Source: Sphingobacteriales bacterium 46-32 (GTDB lineage Bacteria; Bacteroidota; Bacteroidia; Chitinophagales; Chitinophagaceae). From it: a DNA stretch of 64,000 bases. This document shows, one piece after another, positions 8,553 through 16,105 of the stretch. The notes below the pieces were generated by a model, which was not told the origin of the DNA, did not search any database, and was given only the letters and a program-made list of their open reading frames with translations. The number at the start of each line of letters is the position of its first letter. Positions within the stretch are counted from its first letter, which is position 1. The stretch lies in NCBI GenBank assembly GCA_001898485.1, contig MKTY01000027.1:248001-312000 (forward strand). Reading direction: 5' to 3'. The translations under genes and the position numbers were made by a program.

Positions 8553-9343
8553 GTTCTCATCCGCTGCATCATTGCTTCATACAGTATCATTCCTGTAGCA
8601 ACAGATACATTGAGACTTTCGAAGTCTGCCTTCATCGGAATGCGGATGCGGTCATCGCATATTTTGAGTAATGCCGGATAAATACCTTTTTCTTCGCTGC
8701 CCATTACTATGGCAACCGGGTCGCGGAAATTGGACTGGGCAATTGTGCGTGCGCCTTTCATTTCAGTAGCCAGTACCCTGATGCCATGCATATGCAGTTC
8801 ATCTACGGCTTTCATGAGGCTGGGTACACGGCACACCGCTATTTTTTCCAGGGCCCCGGCAGAAGTAAGCAGGGCGTCTTCATTGAGTGCCCCCACTCCT
8901 TTTTCGGGTATGATCAGGGCATGCACGCCGCAGCAATAGGCCGTACGTGCAATGCCACCAATATTGCGGATGTCGGTGATACCATCGAGAATAAGTAATA
9001 ACGGGGTTTGCCCCTGGTCGTGTATCCAGGAAATGACATCGCCCAGCTGCAGGTATTGTACGCGGGCAATGAGTGCCACACAGCCATTGTGACCGGTTAC
9101 ATTAAATGCATTGATTTTGGCGAGTGGTACATAGTTGATAGGCACGCCGGCTGCATTGGCCATTTGTTTCAATTCCTGGATAGCCGGCCCATCGGCCCGC
9201 TGATCGAGGTAAATACGATCGAGTGCCTTACCTGAGCGCATGGCTTCCTGCACGGCTTCGCGGCCAATGACCAGGGAGCTTTTGCGCGGACGCTGAGGGT
9301 GTCTGAATGATTTCACGCGGCAAATAACGGGTATTTTATGCAA
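8546..9343 (-). CDS. rlmB: 23S rRNA (guanosine-2'-O)-methyltransferase RlmB/TrmH family
   Basis: SpoU-class (SPOUT) 2'-O-ribose methyltransferase, 265 residues. N-terminal substrate-binding domain: SSLVIGREAVQEAM to about residue 95 (NGCVALIARVQYLQL). C-terminal knotted SAM-binding domain carries all three motifs: NIGGIARTAYCCG, IVMGSEEKGI and PMKADFESLNVSVATGMILY. The layout is that of RlmB, which methylates G2251 in the peptidyl-transferase P loop. A different RNA target cannot be excluded from sequence. Its last codons lie within a tandem-word palindrome. It is 14 bases downstream of the NUDIX gene on the same strand, so co-transcription is likely. Confidence 0.88.
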   Translation of the reverse strand: MHKIPVICRVKSFRHPQRPRKSSLVIGREAVQEAMRSGKALDRIYLDQRADGPAIQELKQMANAAGVPINYVPLAKINAFNVTGHNGCVALIARVQYLQLGDVISWIHDQGQTPLLLILDGITDIRNIGGIARTAYCCGVHALIIPEKGVGALNEDALLTSAGALEKIAVCRVPSLMKAVDELHMHGIRVLATEMKGARTIAQSNFRDPVAIVMGSEEKGIYPALLKICDDRIRIPMKADFESLNVSVATGMILYEAMMQRMRTV

Positions 9344-9357
9344 TAGGCACAGGGGAT

Positions 9358-9924
9358 TTACCGCAATCCGCCTTTCTGCAGGATAAGTTTTACTTCCATC
9401 ATGGCTATTAGGGTAAGTGCATCGGTGATTTCACCTCTTTCCAGCATCTGCCAGGCGGCTTCAAAGGGGATCTTTTTTACCTGTAGCTCTTCTGTATCCT
9501 CCGGCATAGGCTGATGTTGTTCCAGGCCCTGTGCCAGGAAGAGATAGCCGTCTTCATCTGTTACAGAATTGGATAGATGAACGCGCCTGAGCATAGTCCA
9601 CTTACTGGCTGTAAGCCCGGTTTCTTCCAGCAGCTCACGTTGCGCAGAAGCCAGGGGGGCATCGGCATGAGGTCCGCCGCCTTCGGGTATTTCCCAGCTA
9701 TACTGATTCAGTGTAAAACGATACTGTCCTACGAGGTATGTATTAAGGTCATCGTCGAGTGCAATGACTCCGATGGCTAAGTTTTTGAAATGTACTTTGC
9801 CATATATGCCTTTACCGCCCGCAGGGTTCAGCACATCATACTCGGTAATCCGGATCCATTTGTTATCATAGATTTCTTTTTCACCAAGAATGGTCCAGGG
9901 ATTTCTGTTTTCATCTGTATGCAT
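9358..9924 (-). CDS. NUDIX hydrolase (ADP-ribose pyrophosphatase type)
   Basis: A 188-residue cytoplasmic NUDIX protein. The Nudix box is EGGGPHADAPLASAQRELLEETGL, given here as GGGPHADAPLASAQ then RELLEETGL, at about residues 81-104: the REL-EE-TG catalytic core is intact, while the first conserved Glu of GX5E is replaced. Upstream blocks (YLVGQYRFTLNQYSWEIPEGG) are those of ADP-sugar pyrophosphatases of the NudF group. It would clear ADP-ribose or other nucleotide sugars. It sits between metK and rlmB on the same strand, with a terminator separating it from metK. Confidence 0.85.
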   Translation of the reverse strand: MHTDENRNPWTILGEKEIYDNKWIRITEYDVLNPAGGKGIYGKVHFKNLAIGVIALDDDLNTYLVGQYRFTLNQYSWEIPEGGGPHADAPLASAQRELLEETGLTASKWTMLRRVHLSNSVTDEDGYLFLAQGLEQHQPMPEDTEELQVKKIPFEAAWQMLERGEITDALTLIAMMEVKLILQKGGLR

Positions 9925-9950
9925 ACCAGTTCATTTGACCGGGAAAAATA

Positions 9951-9975
9951 AAACCCGGATTTGAGGTCCGGGTTT
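9951..9975 (-). terminator. Rho-independent terminator after metK
   Basis: The stem AAACCCGGA / TCCGGGTTT is followed on the minus strand by TTATTTTTCCC. It ends metK transcripts about 14 bases past the stop codon and before the NUDIX gene. Confidence 0.75.
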
Positions 9976-9988
9976 ATTATTTTATTTC

Positions 9989-11242
9989 TTATTTGATACC
10001 AAAGGCTTTTTTCACTTTGCTGACATAATCCAGCTTTTCCCAGGTGAAAAGCTCCACCTTGCGGGTAACGGTCTTACCATCGGGTGAGCGGAAAGTTTTT
10101 TCCACTACTTCCGGTTTGCGGCCCATATGTCCGTAGGCAGCTGTTTCGCTGTAGATGGGATTACGTAGTTTGAGGCGCTGCTCGATAAAATAAGGGCGCA
10201 TATCAAACAGACCTTCCACGATCTTGCCAATCTGACCGTCGGTCAGTTGCACGTTGGCAGTACCAAATGTGTTTACGTTGATGCTGGTAGGCTGGGCTAC
10301 ACCAATGGCATATGACACCTGTACCAGTACCTCACTGGCCACACCGGCAGCAACCAAATTTTTGGCAATATGGCGGGTGGCATAGGCCGCAGAACGGTCA
10401 ACCTTGCTGGGATCTTTACCGCTGAAGGCACCACCGCCGTGTGCACCTTTACCTCCATATGTATCTACAATGATCTTACGGCCGGTAAGACCTGTATCGC
10501 CATGTGGTCCGCCAATTACGAACTTGCCTGTGGGGTTGATATGGTATTTGATTTTGTCGTTAAACAGTTTGGCGTATTTCTTATACTTGGATTTTACCCG
10601 GGGAATAAGAATATTGATGATATCGGTTTTGATCTTAGCGAGCATTTTTGCTTCACTGTCAAAATCGTCGTGCTGGGTAGAAACCACGATAGCATCAATA
10701 CGTACAGGTCTGTTATTGTCATCATACTCCAGCGTCACCTGGCTTTTGGCATCGGGGCGCAGGTATTTGATTTGTTTGTTTTCACGACGCAATGCAGCCA
10801 GTTCGATCAGTATTTTATGTGCCAGGTCGAGAGCCAGCGGCATATAATCTTCTGTTTCATTAGAAGCGTAACCAAACATCATTCCCTGGTCGCCTGCACC
10901 CTGCTCTTCTTTTTTCTTACGGTCAACTCCCTGGTTGATATCTGCAGATTGTTCATGAATAGCAGACAGTACGCCGCATGAATTGGCTTCAAACATGTAT
11001 TCGCTTTTGGTATAACCGATTTTACGGATTACACCACGGGCAATATCCTGTACGTCCAGATAAGCTTTTGATTTTACCTCACCAGCCAAAACTACCTGAC
11101 CTGTAGTTACCAGCGTTTCGCAGGCAACTTTTGATTGCGGGTCAAACGCGAGGAAATTATCGATCAGCGCATCGGAGATCTGATCGGCCACTTTATCGGG
11201 GTGTCCTTCTGATACGCTCTCTGATGTGAACAGGTAAGGCAT
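9989..11242 (-). CDS. metK: S-adenosylmethionine synthetase
   Basis: Makes S-adenosylmethionine from methionine and ATP; a tetrameric cytoplasmic enzyme. The 417-residue product starts [21 protein letters not shown] and keeps the methionine-binding SEGHPDK, the loop [17 protein letters not shown] and the P-loop-like [19 protein letters not shown]. The start at 11242 is chosen over an upstream in-frame ATG at 11305 because the family starts here and the promoter lies between the two. The C-terminus KKAFGIK is typical for Bacteroidota. Confidence 0.97.
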   Translation of the reverse strand: MPYLFTSESVSEGHPDKVADQISDALIDNFLAFDPQSKVACETLVTTGQVVLAGEVKSKAYLDVQDIARGVIRKIGYTKSEYMFEANSCGVLSAIHEQSADINQGVDRKKKEEQGAGDQGMMFGYASNETEDYMPLALDLAHKILIELAALRRENKQIKYLRPDAKSQVTLEYDDNNRPVRIDAIVVSTQHDDFDSEAKMLAKIKTDIINILIPRVKSKYKKYAKLFNDKIKYHINPTGKFVIGGPHGDTGLTGRKIIVDTYGGKGAHGGGAFSGKDPSKVDRSAAYATRHIAKNLVAAGVASEVLVQVSYAIGVAQPTSINVNTFGTANVQLTDGQIGKIVEGLFDMRPYFIEQRLKLRNPIYSETAAYGHMGRKPEVVEKTFRSPDGKTVTRKVELFTWEKLDYVSKVKKAFGIK

Positions 11243-11284
11243 GTGTTTAAAATTTTGTTGAATGAATGAGTTAGTATAAAAATA

Positions 11285-11327
11285 AATCGGGTGCAAAGAT
11301 AACACCCGATTCTAATCTATAAACAAA
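11285..11327 (-). promoter_or_regulatory. metK promoter nested in a terminator-like hairpin
   Basis: Minus strand: TTTG (11324-11327), 22 bases, then TATCTTTG (11294-11301), a good -33/-7 pair. The -7 element forms the loop side of the stem AATCGGGTG / CACCCGATT (11285-11311), which is followed by TTATTTTTAT and so also looks like the terminator of the upstream DUF4270 gene. One short stretch may therefore both end one unit and start metK. Confidence 0.6.
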
Positions 11328-11331
11328 GCGA

Positions 11332-12831
11332 TTAAATTTTTGAATATACGATCCTAAGCCGCATTCGCTGCGGATTGGCTGACGGCTGCGATCCGTCTCC
11401 GCCGCCAAATAATCTTACCCTGCCGCGGGCAGCCGTGGGGTTCACCCCGATCGTTAAATCGGTTGTACCTGTTGCACTTCCACTGCCACTATATCGGTCT
11501 GTGAGGTAGAGCGGTGCTGTAAGACGGAAGTCATATACCGGCTCGGTTCCATTGACCAGGTGTTGTACATACCGGCTCAGGTTAAAGCGCCACACCCGGA
11601 TTGTATTGCCAGATGGGTCTTTCGTAATGTAGGGATAGCTTCCGAATGAGCCCAGGTTGGAAGTACCAGCCTGGTTAATGGCAAAGTCATACGGTACGGT
11701 GCGGTACTTGGTAGCAGTGGCATCCCATGCATCCAGGAAGAGTGCTGTGGGGGCAGGAAACATTGAATCAGACAGGTGATAGTTTTCTTCCATAATCAGC
11801 TCTGCCCGGTGTACTACCCGGTTGTTGAGTGCGGACAGTCCGGGAATTTTAATCCGGGCAAATGATCCCGGAGTAGCCTGGATATATACCTGGTCTGCAG
11901 GTGTGGTGAGGCCGGCAGCTGCAGCAACAGGTGTTCCGTTATACCCACGTTTTACTAATTGTGCTGAGGCTGAACGCGCATTGGTATTAAACTGGAAATA
12001 AGCAACAGCCGTATCCCATTTATTGACAGGGGCATCATTATTATCGTCCTTGTAATAAATAGCCAGTTTGGTGTTGGCACCTGCCAGGTTAAAACCCATT
12101 AATGCATTACCGCTGACCGATTCGAGTGCAAAGCCTCTGAATTTGGAATCAAAGGCAGAATCAGAAGCATAAGCACCCAATACGCCGCTGGCAGTATCAT
12201 AGTTCAGCAAGCGCTGACCAAATGAGTCGTCCAGCCGGATACGAAGCTGATTGACGGTTGTATCCTGATAGGCTTTTACCGAATCATTCAGGATCATTGG
12301 TTTGAATGTACGGCTACCCAATTGTCCGGCAACGGCAAAATTATTGCTGCGAATCCGGTACCCGCCATAAACTCCAATGGTGTCAATATGAAAATCGCTG
12401 GTCTGGCTTATCTCATATACGTTGACAGTCTGATCGGCTGTTGTATCTCCGTAGGTCTCTACATAATCCAGGATCAGTACTACTGAATCTATATGAAGAC
12501 TGTCGGGCTTGTTGAGAAATGTATACTTGTAGGCAGGAGGTTTCAGCTGCATGTAAATCCGCGCATCGGTAATGCCGAAAAACGGATCATTGCTGATATA
12601 ACCCAGGTAATGCGTATAGTCTTTGGTGTAACGTGTAGAGTCTGTCGTTACCGAAAAGGTATCATTGAATACTTCCACATCGAGCGTAGTGTCGAATGTT
12701 GTAATGTTATCGACCGGCGGAATCAGGTCATCTCCCAAAGTGGTAGCTTCATTGATTTTACGGCAGGATAAGAGTATGAGTGAACAGATAAGAATGGCTC
12801 CGATGGGAATGGCCAGGTGTTTATACTTCAC
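11332..12831 (-). CDS. DUF4270 lipoprotein
   Basis: A 499-residue surface or periplasmic lipoprotein with a lipobox LILLSC (Cys23) after a hydrophobic segment. The conserved DUF4270 opening follows: INEATTLGDDLIPPVDNITTFDT in two parts, INEATTLGDDLIPP and VDNITTFDTTLDVEV, then HYLGYISNDPFFGI and repeated beta-strand blocks up to MRLRIVYSKI. Function of the family is not known; it is found almost only in Bacteroidota and regularly sits next to the GT5 protein and panC. Start is GTG at 12831, 29 bases from the end of the GT5-like gene on the same strand, so they likely form one operon. Confidence 0.88.
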   Translation of the reverse strand: MKYKHLAIPIGAILICSLILLSCRKINEATTLGDDLIPPVDNITTFDTTLDVEVFNDTFSVTTDSTRYTKDYTHYLGYISNDPFFGITDARIYMQLKPPAYKYTFLNKPDSLHIDSVVLILDYVETYGDTTADQTVNVYEISQTSDFHIDTIGVYGGYRIRSNNFAVAGQLGSRTFKPMILNDSVKAYQDTTVNQLRIRLDDSFGQRLLNYDTASGVLGAYASDSAFDSKFRGFALESVSGNALMGFNLAGANTKLAIYYKDDNNDAPVNKWDTAVAYFQFNTNARSASAQLVKRGYNGTPVAAAAGLTTPADQVYIQATPGSFARIKIPGLSALNNRVVHRAELIMEENYHLSDSMFPAPTALFLDAWDATATKYRTVPYDFAINQAGTSNLGSFGSYPYITKDPSGNTIRVWRFNLSRYVQHLVNGTEPVYDFRLTAPLYLTDRYSGSGSATGTTDLTIGVNPTAARGRVRLFGGGDGSQPSANPQRMRLRIVYSKI

Positions 12832-12860
12832 AAATATGAATTATACCGGTTTTGGAAAAT

Positions 12861-13676
12861 TTACTTCTCTGCAAGTTCGCGATAGAGTTGTAAATACTCT
12901 GTTAAATCGGACTCCTCGTTGTACGGAAGGGTTTTCTTGCCGCGTACTTTGGCAAATTCTTCCTGCAGCTTTTTGTCCACTTTCTCTGCCCCGAATGTGA
13001 TGGCATCGGCAAAAGTGGCACCGCCTCTGAACATGGCGGTATTATTAGCTTCTTTATATACTTCCAGGTCCTTTTCTTTCAGCGAAGAGTGGATCAGTGC
13101 TTTTTTAATAAAATCGGCTCCCAGCTTTTCCTTGAATGTATTCTGACCGATGGTGAATACGGTTTTGCTATGGGCAAAAACGGGTTCTTTTTTATAAACC
13201 GTTTTCAGGTAAGCAGGAATTAGTCCGGTCATCCAGCCACTGCAGTGAATAATGTCAGGAGGCCAGCCAAATTTCTTAACAGTTTCGAGTGCTCCTTTAC
13301 AGAAAAAGATAGTGCGAAGCCCGTTGTCTTCAAACCAGTTGTCTTCCTCATCGTGAAAGATGTGCTTACGTTTGAAAAGTTCTTCGTTTTCGAGGAAATA
13401 CACCTGCAGGCGGGCGCTGGGCAGTGAAGCCACTTTGATTTGGAGGGGCATATCGTCGTTATCAACTGTTACGTTGATACCCGATAAACGTACCACTTCA
13501 TGCAACCGGTGTCTTCTTTCATTAATTGTACCAAACCGCGGCATGATACAACGTACTTCGAATCCATTATCATTGGCTTTGATGGCCAGTTTGTTCACCG
13601 TCTCAGAAAATTCGGTCAGCTCCAGATAGGGCGACATTTCGTTGGCAATAAACAGTACTCTTTTTTTTGCTGACAT
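12861..13676 (-). CDS. Short glycogen/starch-synthase-like protein (GT5 N-domain only)
   Basis: A 271-residue product starting MSAKKRVLFIANEMSPYLEL and matching only the N-terminal catalytic domain of GT5 glycogen synthases (RCIMPRFGTINERRHRLHEV, YFLENEELFKRKHIF, PPDIIHCSGWMTGLIPAYLK, VFTIGQNTFKEKLG). Full glycogen synthases have about 480 residues with a second Rossmann domain, absent here. The ADP-glucose-binding KTGGL motif is also missing: the aligned stretch reads ELTEFSETVNKL. It may therefore not be a glycogen synthase in vivo, although databases often name it so. The start at 13676 is preceded by GGGAGAAC and by a TACCTTTG -7 element at 13716-13723. The neighbours DUF4270 and panC form a conserved Bacteroidota block. 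Confidence 0.75.
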   Translation of the reverse strand: MSAKKRVLFIANEMSPYLELTEFSETVNKLAIKANDNGFEVRCIMPRFGTINERRHRLHEVVRLSGINVTVDNDDMPLQIKVASLPSARLQVYFLENEELFKRKHIFHDEEDNWFEDNGLRTIFFCKGALETVKKFGWPPDIIHCSGWMTGLIPAYLKTVYKKEPVFAHSKTVFTIGQNTFKEKLGADFIKKALIHSSLKEKDLEVYKEANNTAMFRGGATFADAITFGAEKVDKKLQEEFAKVRGKKTLPYNEESDLTEYLQLYRELAEK

Positions 13677-13715
13677 GTTCTCCCGTTTAAGTGAATCGTT
13701 TTTGAAAAACGTGGG

Positions 13716-13763
13716 CAAAGGTACTGTTTTTTGCAGGTATTATCTAAGATGGGATTAATTTTG
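13716..13763. promoter_or_regulatory. Divergent -7 elements for the GT5-like gene and panC
   Basis: TACCTTTG on the minus strand (13716-13723) serves the GT5-like gene. TAATTTTG on the plus strand (13756-13763) lies 18 bases before the panC ATG. Neither has an obvious TTTG at -33. The two elements are only 32 bases apart, so their -33 regions overlap. Confidence 0.45.
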
Positions 13764-13781
13764 GCCCGAATTGGCCTGAAT

Positions 13782-14645
13782 ATGATCCTTTTTAAGCATG
13801 CAAATGACCTGGCACTGTACCTTGATAAACAACGCAAAAGCGGCCTTACCATCGGTTTTGTACCCACCATGGGCGCCCTTCATGAAGGCCACCTGTCGCT
13901 GGTAAAACAGGCCCTTGCTACTGCCGACATTGCCGTTGTCAGCATTTTTGTGAACCCTACCCAGTTCAACGATCCGGCAGATTTCGAAAAATATCCTGTC
14001 AGTACCGGGCAGGATATTCAATTGCTGGAACAGGCCGGTACACCTATTCTTTTCCTGCCTGCTGTTTCCGAAATCTATCCGCAGGGCACCGATCGGATAA
14101 ATAATTATGATATAGGCCGGCTCGAAACATTACTGGAAGGCTCCTTCAGGCCCGGACATTTTCAGGGCGTATGCCAGGTGGTGGAGCGGTTGTTGCGTAT
14201 CGTGGAACCTGATGTACTGGTCATGGGGCAAAAAGATTACCAGCAATGTATGGTCATCAGCCGCCTGCTGCAATTGATGGGCTGGCAGGAACGTACCCGT
14301 TTGCTGCTTGGCCCCACCCTGCGCGAAGCCGACGGACTGGCTATGAGTAGCCGCAACCGCCGTCTGAATCCCGAAGAACGGCGCCAGTCCACTGCTATCT
14401 ACCAACTTTTATCAGGTATTAATAAAGATATTCGTCCGGGCAACCTGCAGGCACTTAAACAACATTCCAGCGCCTGGCTTGTTAATAAAGGGTTCCGGGT
14501 AGATTATGTTGAAATAGCGAGTGCCGCCGATCTTTCTCCTGTCGAAGACTGGGATGGCAAAACGCCACTGGTGGCCCTGGTTGCTGCATTTCTGAATCAG
14601 GTTCGCTTAATTGATAATATGCTTTTGGATAAAACTATCCGGTAA
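13782..14645 (+). CDS. panC: Pantothenate synthetase
   Basis: Condenses pantoate with beta-alanine using ATP, last step of pantothenate synthesis. The 287 residues from [10 protein letters not shown] show the HIGH-type motif [46 protein letters not shown] and the KMSKS-like [13 protein letters not shown]. The ATG at 13782 is preferred over 13731: the family starts near here and a -7 element at 13756-13763 would fall inside the longer frame. It is followed by panD after 25 bases, giving a panCD unit that makes beta-alanine and uses it. Confidence 0.96.
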   Translation: MILFKHANDLALYLDKQRKSGLTIGFVPTMGALHEGHLSLVKQALATADIAVVSIFVNPTQFNDPADFEKYPVSTGQDIQLLEQAGTPILFLPAVSEIYPQGTDRINNYDIGRLETLLEGSFRPGHFQGVCQVVERLLRIVEPDVLVMGQKDYQQCMVISRLLQLMGWQERTRLLLGPTLREADGLAMSSRNRRLNPEERRQSTAIYQLLSGINKDIRPGNLQALKQHSSAWLVNKGFRVDYVEIASAADLSPVEDWDGKTPLVALVAAFLNQVRLIDNMLLDKTIR

Positions 14646-14658
14646 GCTGTTTAAATTT

Positions 14659-14666
14659 TATTTTTG
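14659..14666 (+). promoter_or_regulatory. -7 element four bases before the panD start
   Basis: TATTTTTG lies four bases (TACG) before the ATG at 14671. This is the third case in the window of TAnnTTTG-N4-ATG and suggests an internal, leaderless panD transcript in addition to panCD read-through. A matching -33 element is not seen. Confidence 0.4.
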
Positions 14667-14670
14667 TACG

Positions 14671-15015
14671 ATGCAAATTGAAGTACTGAAGTCGAAGATC
14701 CACCGTGCGGTGATCACAGAGGCTAATCTGAATTATGTAGGCAGCATTACGATTGATGAAGATCTGATGGATGCTGCCAATCTGATTGAAAACGAAAAAG
14801 TGCAGGTGGTAAATGTAAATAACGGTGAGCGACTGGAAACCTATGTGATAAAAGGAAAAAGAGGTTCCGGTATCTGCTGTCTCAATGGTCCGGCCGCACG
14901 CAGAGGCATGGCAGGCGATCTGGTGGTGATTATTTCCTATGCTACTATGGATTTTGAAGCAGCCAAAACATTTAAGCCCTGGATCGTTTTTCCCAAAGAA
15001 GGTAATAAGCGATAG
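14671..15015 (+). CDS. panD: Aspartate 1-decarboxylase proenzyme
   Basis: Pyruvoyl enzyme making beta-alanine from L-aspartate. The 114 residues start [20 protein letters not shown], with Lys9, His11 and Tyr22, and the self-cleavage pair Gly24-Ser25 in NYVGSIT at the canonical position; [15 protein letters not shown] carries the conserved NGAA-like block (NGPAA). The longer frame beginning at 14611 overlaps panC and lacks homology before MQIE. It provides the second substrate for panC directly upstream. Confidence 0.95.
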   Translation: MQIEVLKSKIHRAVITEANLNYVGSITIDEDLMDAANLIENEKVQVVNVNNGERLETYVIKGKRGSGICCLNGPAARRGMAGDLVVIISYATMDFEAAKTFKPWIVFPKEGNKR

Positions 15016-15037
15016 TTCCCTACCCCATCTCCCGGTC

Positions 15038-16048
15038 ATGCATAAAAAACTACGAACCATTATCCAGTATCTTTTTTTCCTGGCTCTCGGGTTTTTTCTG
15101 GTATGGCTGTCGGTAAAAGATATAGATGCGGCTAAATGGAAAGAAATCAAATATGCGCTCAGTCATGCCCGCTATGTGCTTATCATTCCTGTTTTCATCA
15201 TCCTGCTGGGCAGTCATTATGTACGTGCATTGCGCTGGCGGCTGCTGATGGAACCCATGGGCTATAAACCCGATAAGTCCAATACTTTTTTTGCCGTTAT
15301 GATCGGCTACCTCGCCAACCAGGGATTTCCGCGCCTGGGTGAGGTATTGAAATGCACGCTGCTTGCGCGCTATGAAAAAATACCGGCCGATAAACTGGTT
15401 GGTACAATCATTCTGGAAAGGCTGATAGATGCCATTACCCTGCTGGTTGTTTTTGGCATTACGCTGGTTATTCAGCCAGGCCTGTACAGCCGGCTGGCCG
15501 AAGAAGTGTTTCAGTCAGAACCCGGTCAGCAGGAAACCTCCTACTCCGGACTTCTTACACTCATTATACTCGGAGCAGTTGTAGCAGGCATTTTACTGTG
15601 GATGCTGATTAAACGGAAAACCCTGTCGGATCTGCTGCAGATTTTTGCCCGTATTGGTCAGCGTATTGGCCAGGGACTTGGCACCATCCGTCATCTGCGC
15701 AAAAAGGGACAGTTTCTTTTTCTTACTCTTTTGCTCTGGGTGCTTTACCTGTCTGGCGGTTTTATCGGCTTTCATGCTTTGCAGGAAACACAGCAGTATG
15801 GGATCCGCGAAGCGTTTACAGTACTGTCGGCCGGCAGCATTGGTATGATCATTACTCCCGGTGGCATAGGCGGCTATGCGCTGCTCATTGAACGTACCAT
15901 GATGTTGTATGGTCTGGCGCAGCCCATCGCTGCCGCTTTTGGCTGGCTGCTATGGCTGGCACAGACGAGTATTATATTGCTGGCGGGTCTTGCCAGTTTC
16001 GCCTTGCTGCCCTGGCACAATAAGCGCCGTGCTGCAGCCTCTGCCTAA
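15038..16048 (+). CDS. UPF0104 / lysylphosphatidylglycerol synthase transmembrane-type protein
   Basis: A 336-residue inner-membrane protein with about eight hydrophobic segments, for example FLALGFFLVWLSV, VLIIPVFIILLGSHYV, ALITLLVVFGITL-like, LLTLIILGAVVAGILLWML and FLTLLLWVLYLSGGFI. The conserved blocks RALRWRLLMEPMGY, AVMIGYLANQGFPRLGEVLKC (ANQGFPRLGEV) and GSIGMIITPGGIGGY define the family, which is related to the flippase part of MprF but lacks the synthase domain. Likely a lipid transporter or flippase, substrate unknown. It starts 22 bases after panD, so it shares that transcript in many Bacteroidota. Start at 15038 avoids overlap with panD. Confidence 0.82.
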   Translation: MHKKLRTIIQYLFFLALGFFLVWLSVKDIDAAKWKEIKYALSHARYVLIIPVFIILLGSHYVRALRWRLLMEPMGYKPDKSNTFFAVMIGYLANQGFPRLGEVLKCTLLARYEKIPADKLVGTIILERLIDAITLLVVFGITLVIQPGLYSRLAEEVFQSEPGQQETSYSGLLTLIILGAVVAGILLWMLIKRKTLSDLLQIFARIGQRIGQGLGTIRHLRKKGQFLFLTLLLWVLYLSGGFIGFHALQETQQYGIREAFTVLSAGSIGMIITPGGIGGYALLIERTMMLYGLAQPIAAAFGWLLWLAQTSIILLAGLASFALLPWHNKRRAAASA

Positions 16049-16105
16049 GGGCTGTTTTCCAAAACTTAACACACGCGCGTTTACAGGCCGGTTAACTTTA
16101 TCTTT

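Noticed and set aside
10370-10981. 203-codon open frame antisense to metK
   Set aside because: metK is complete and highly conserved on the other strand. The antisense product shows no family features.
11243-11331. Possible SAM riboswitch before metK
   Set aside because: The space between the predicted transcription start and the start codon is only about 45 bases and shows no known SAM riboswitch core. The stem there is explained by a terminator and promoter.
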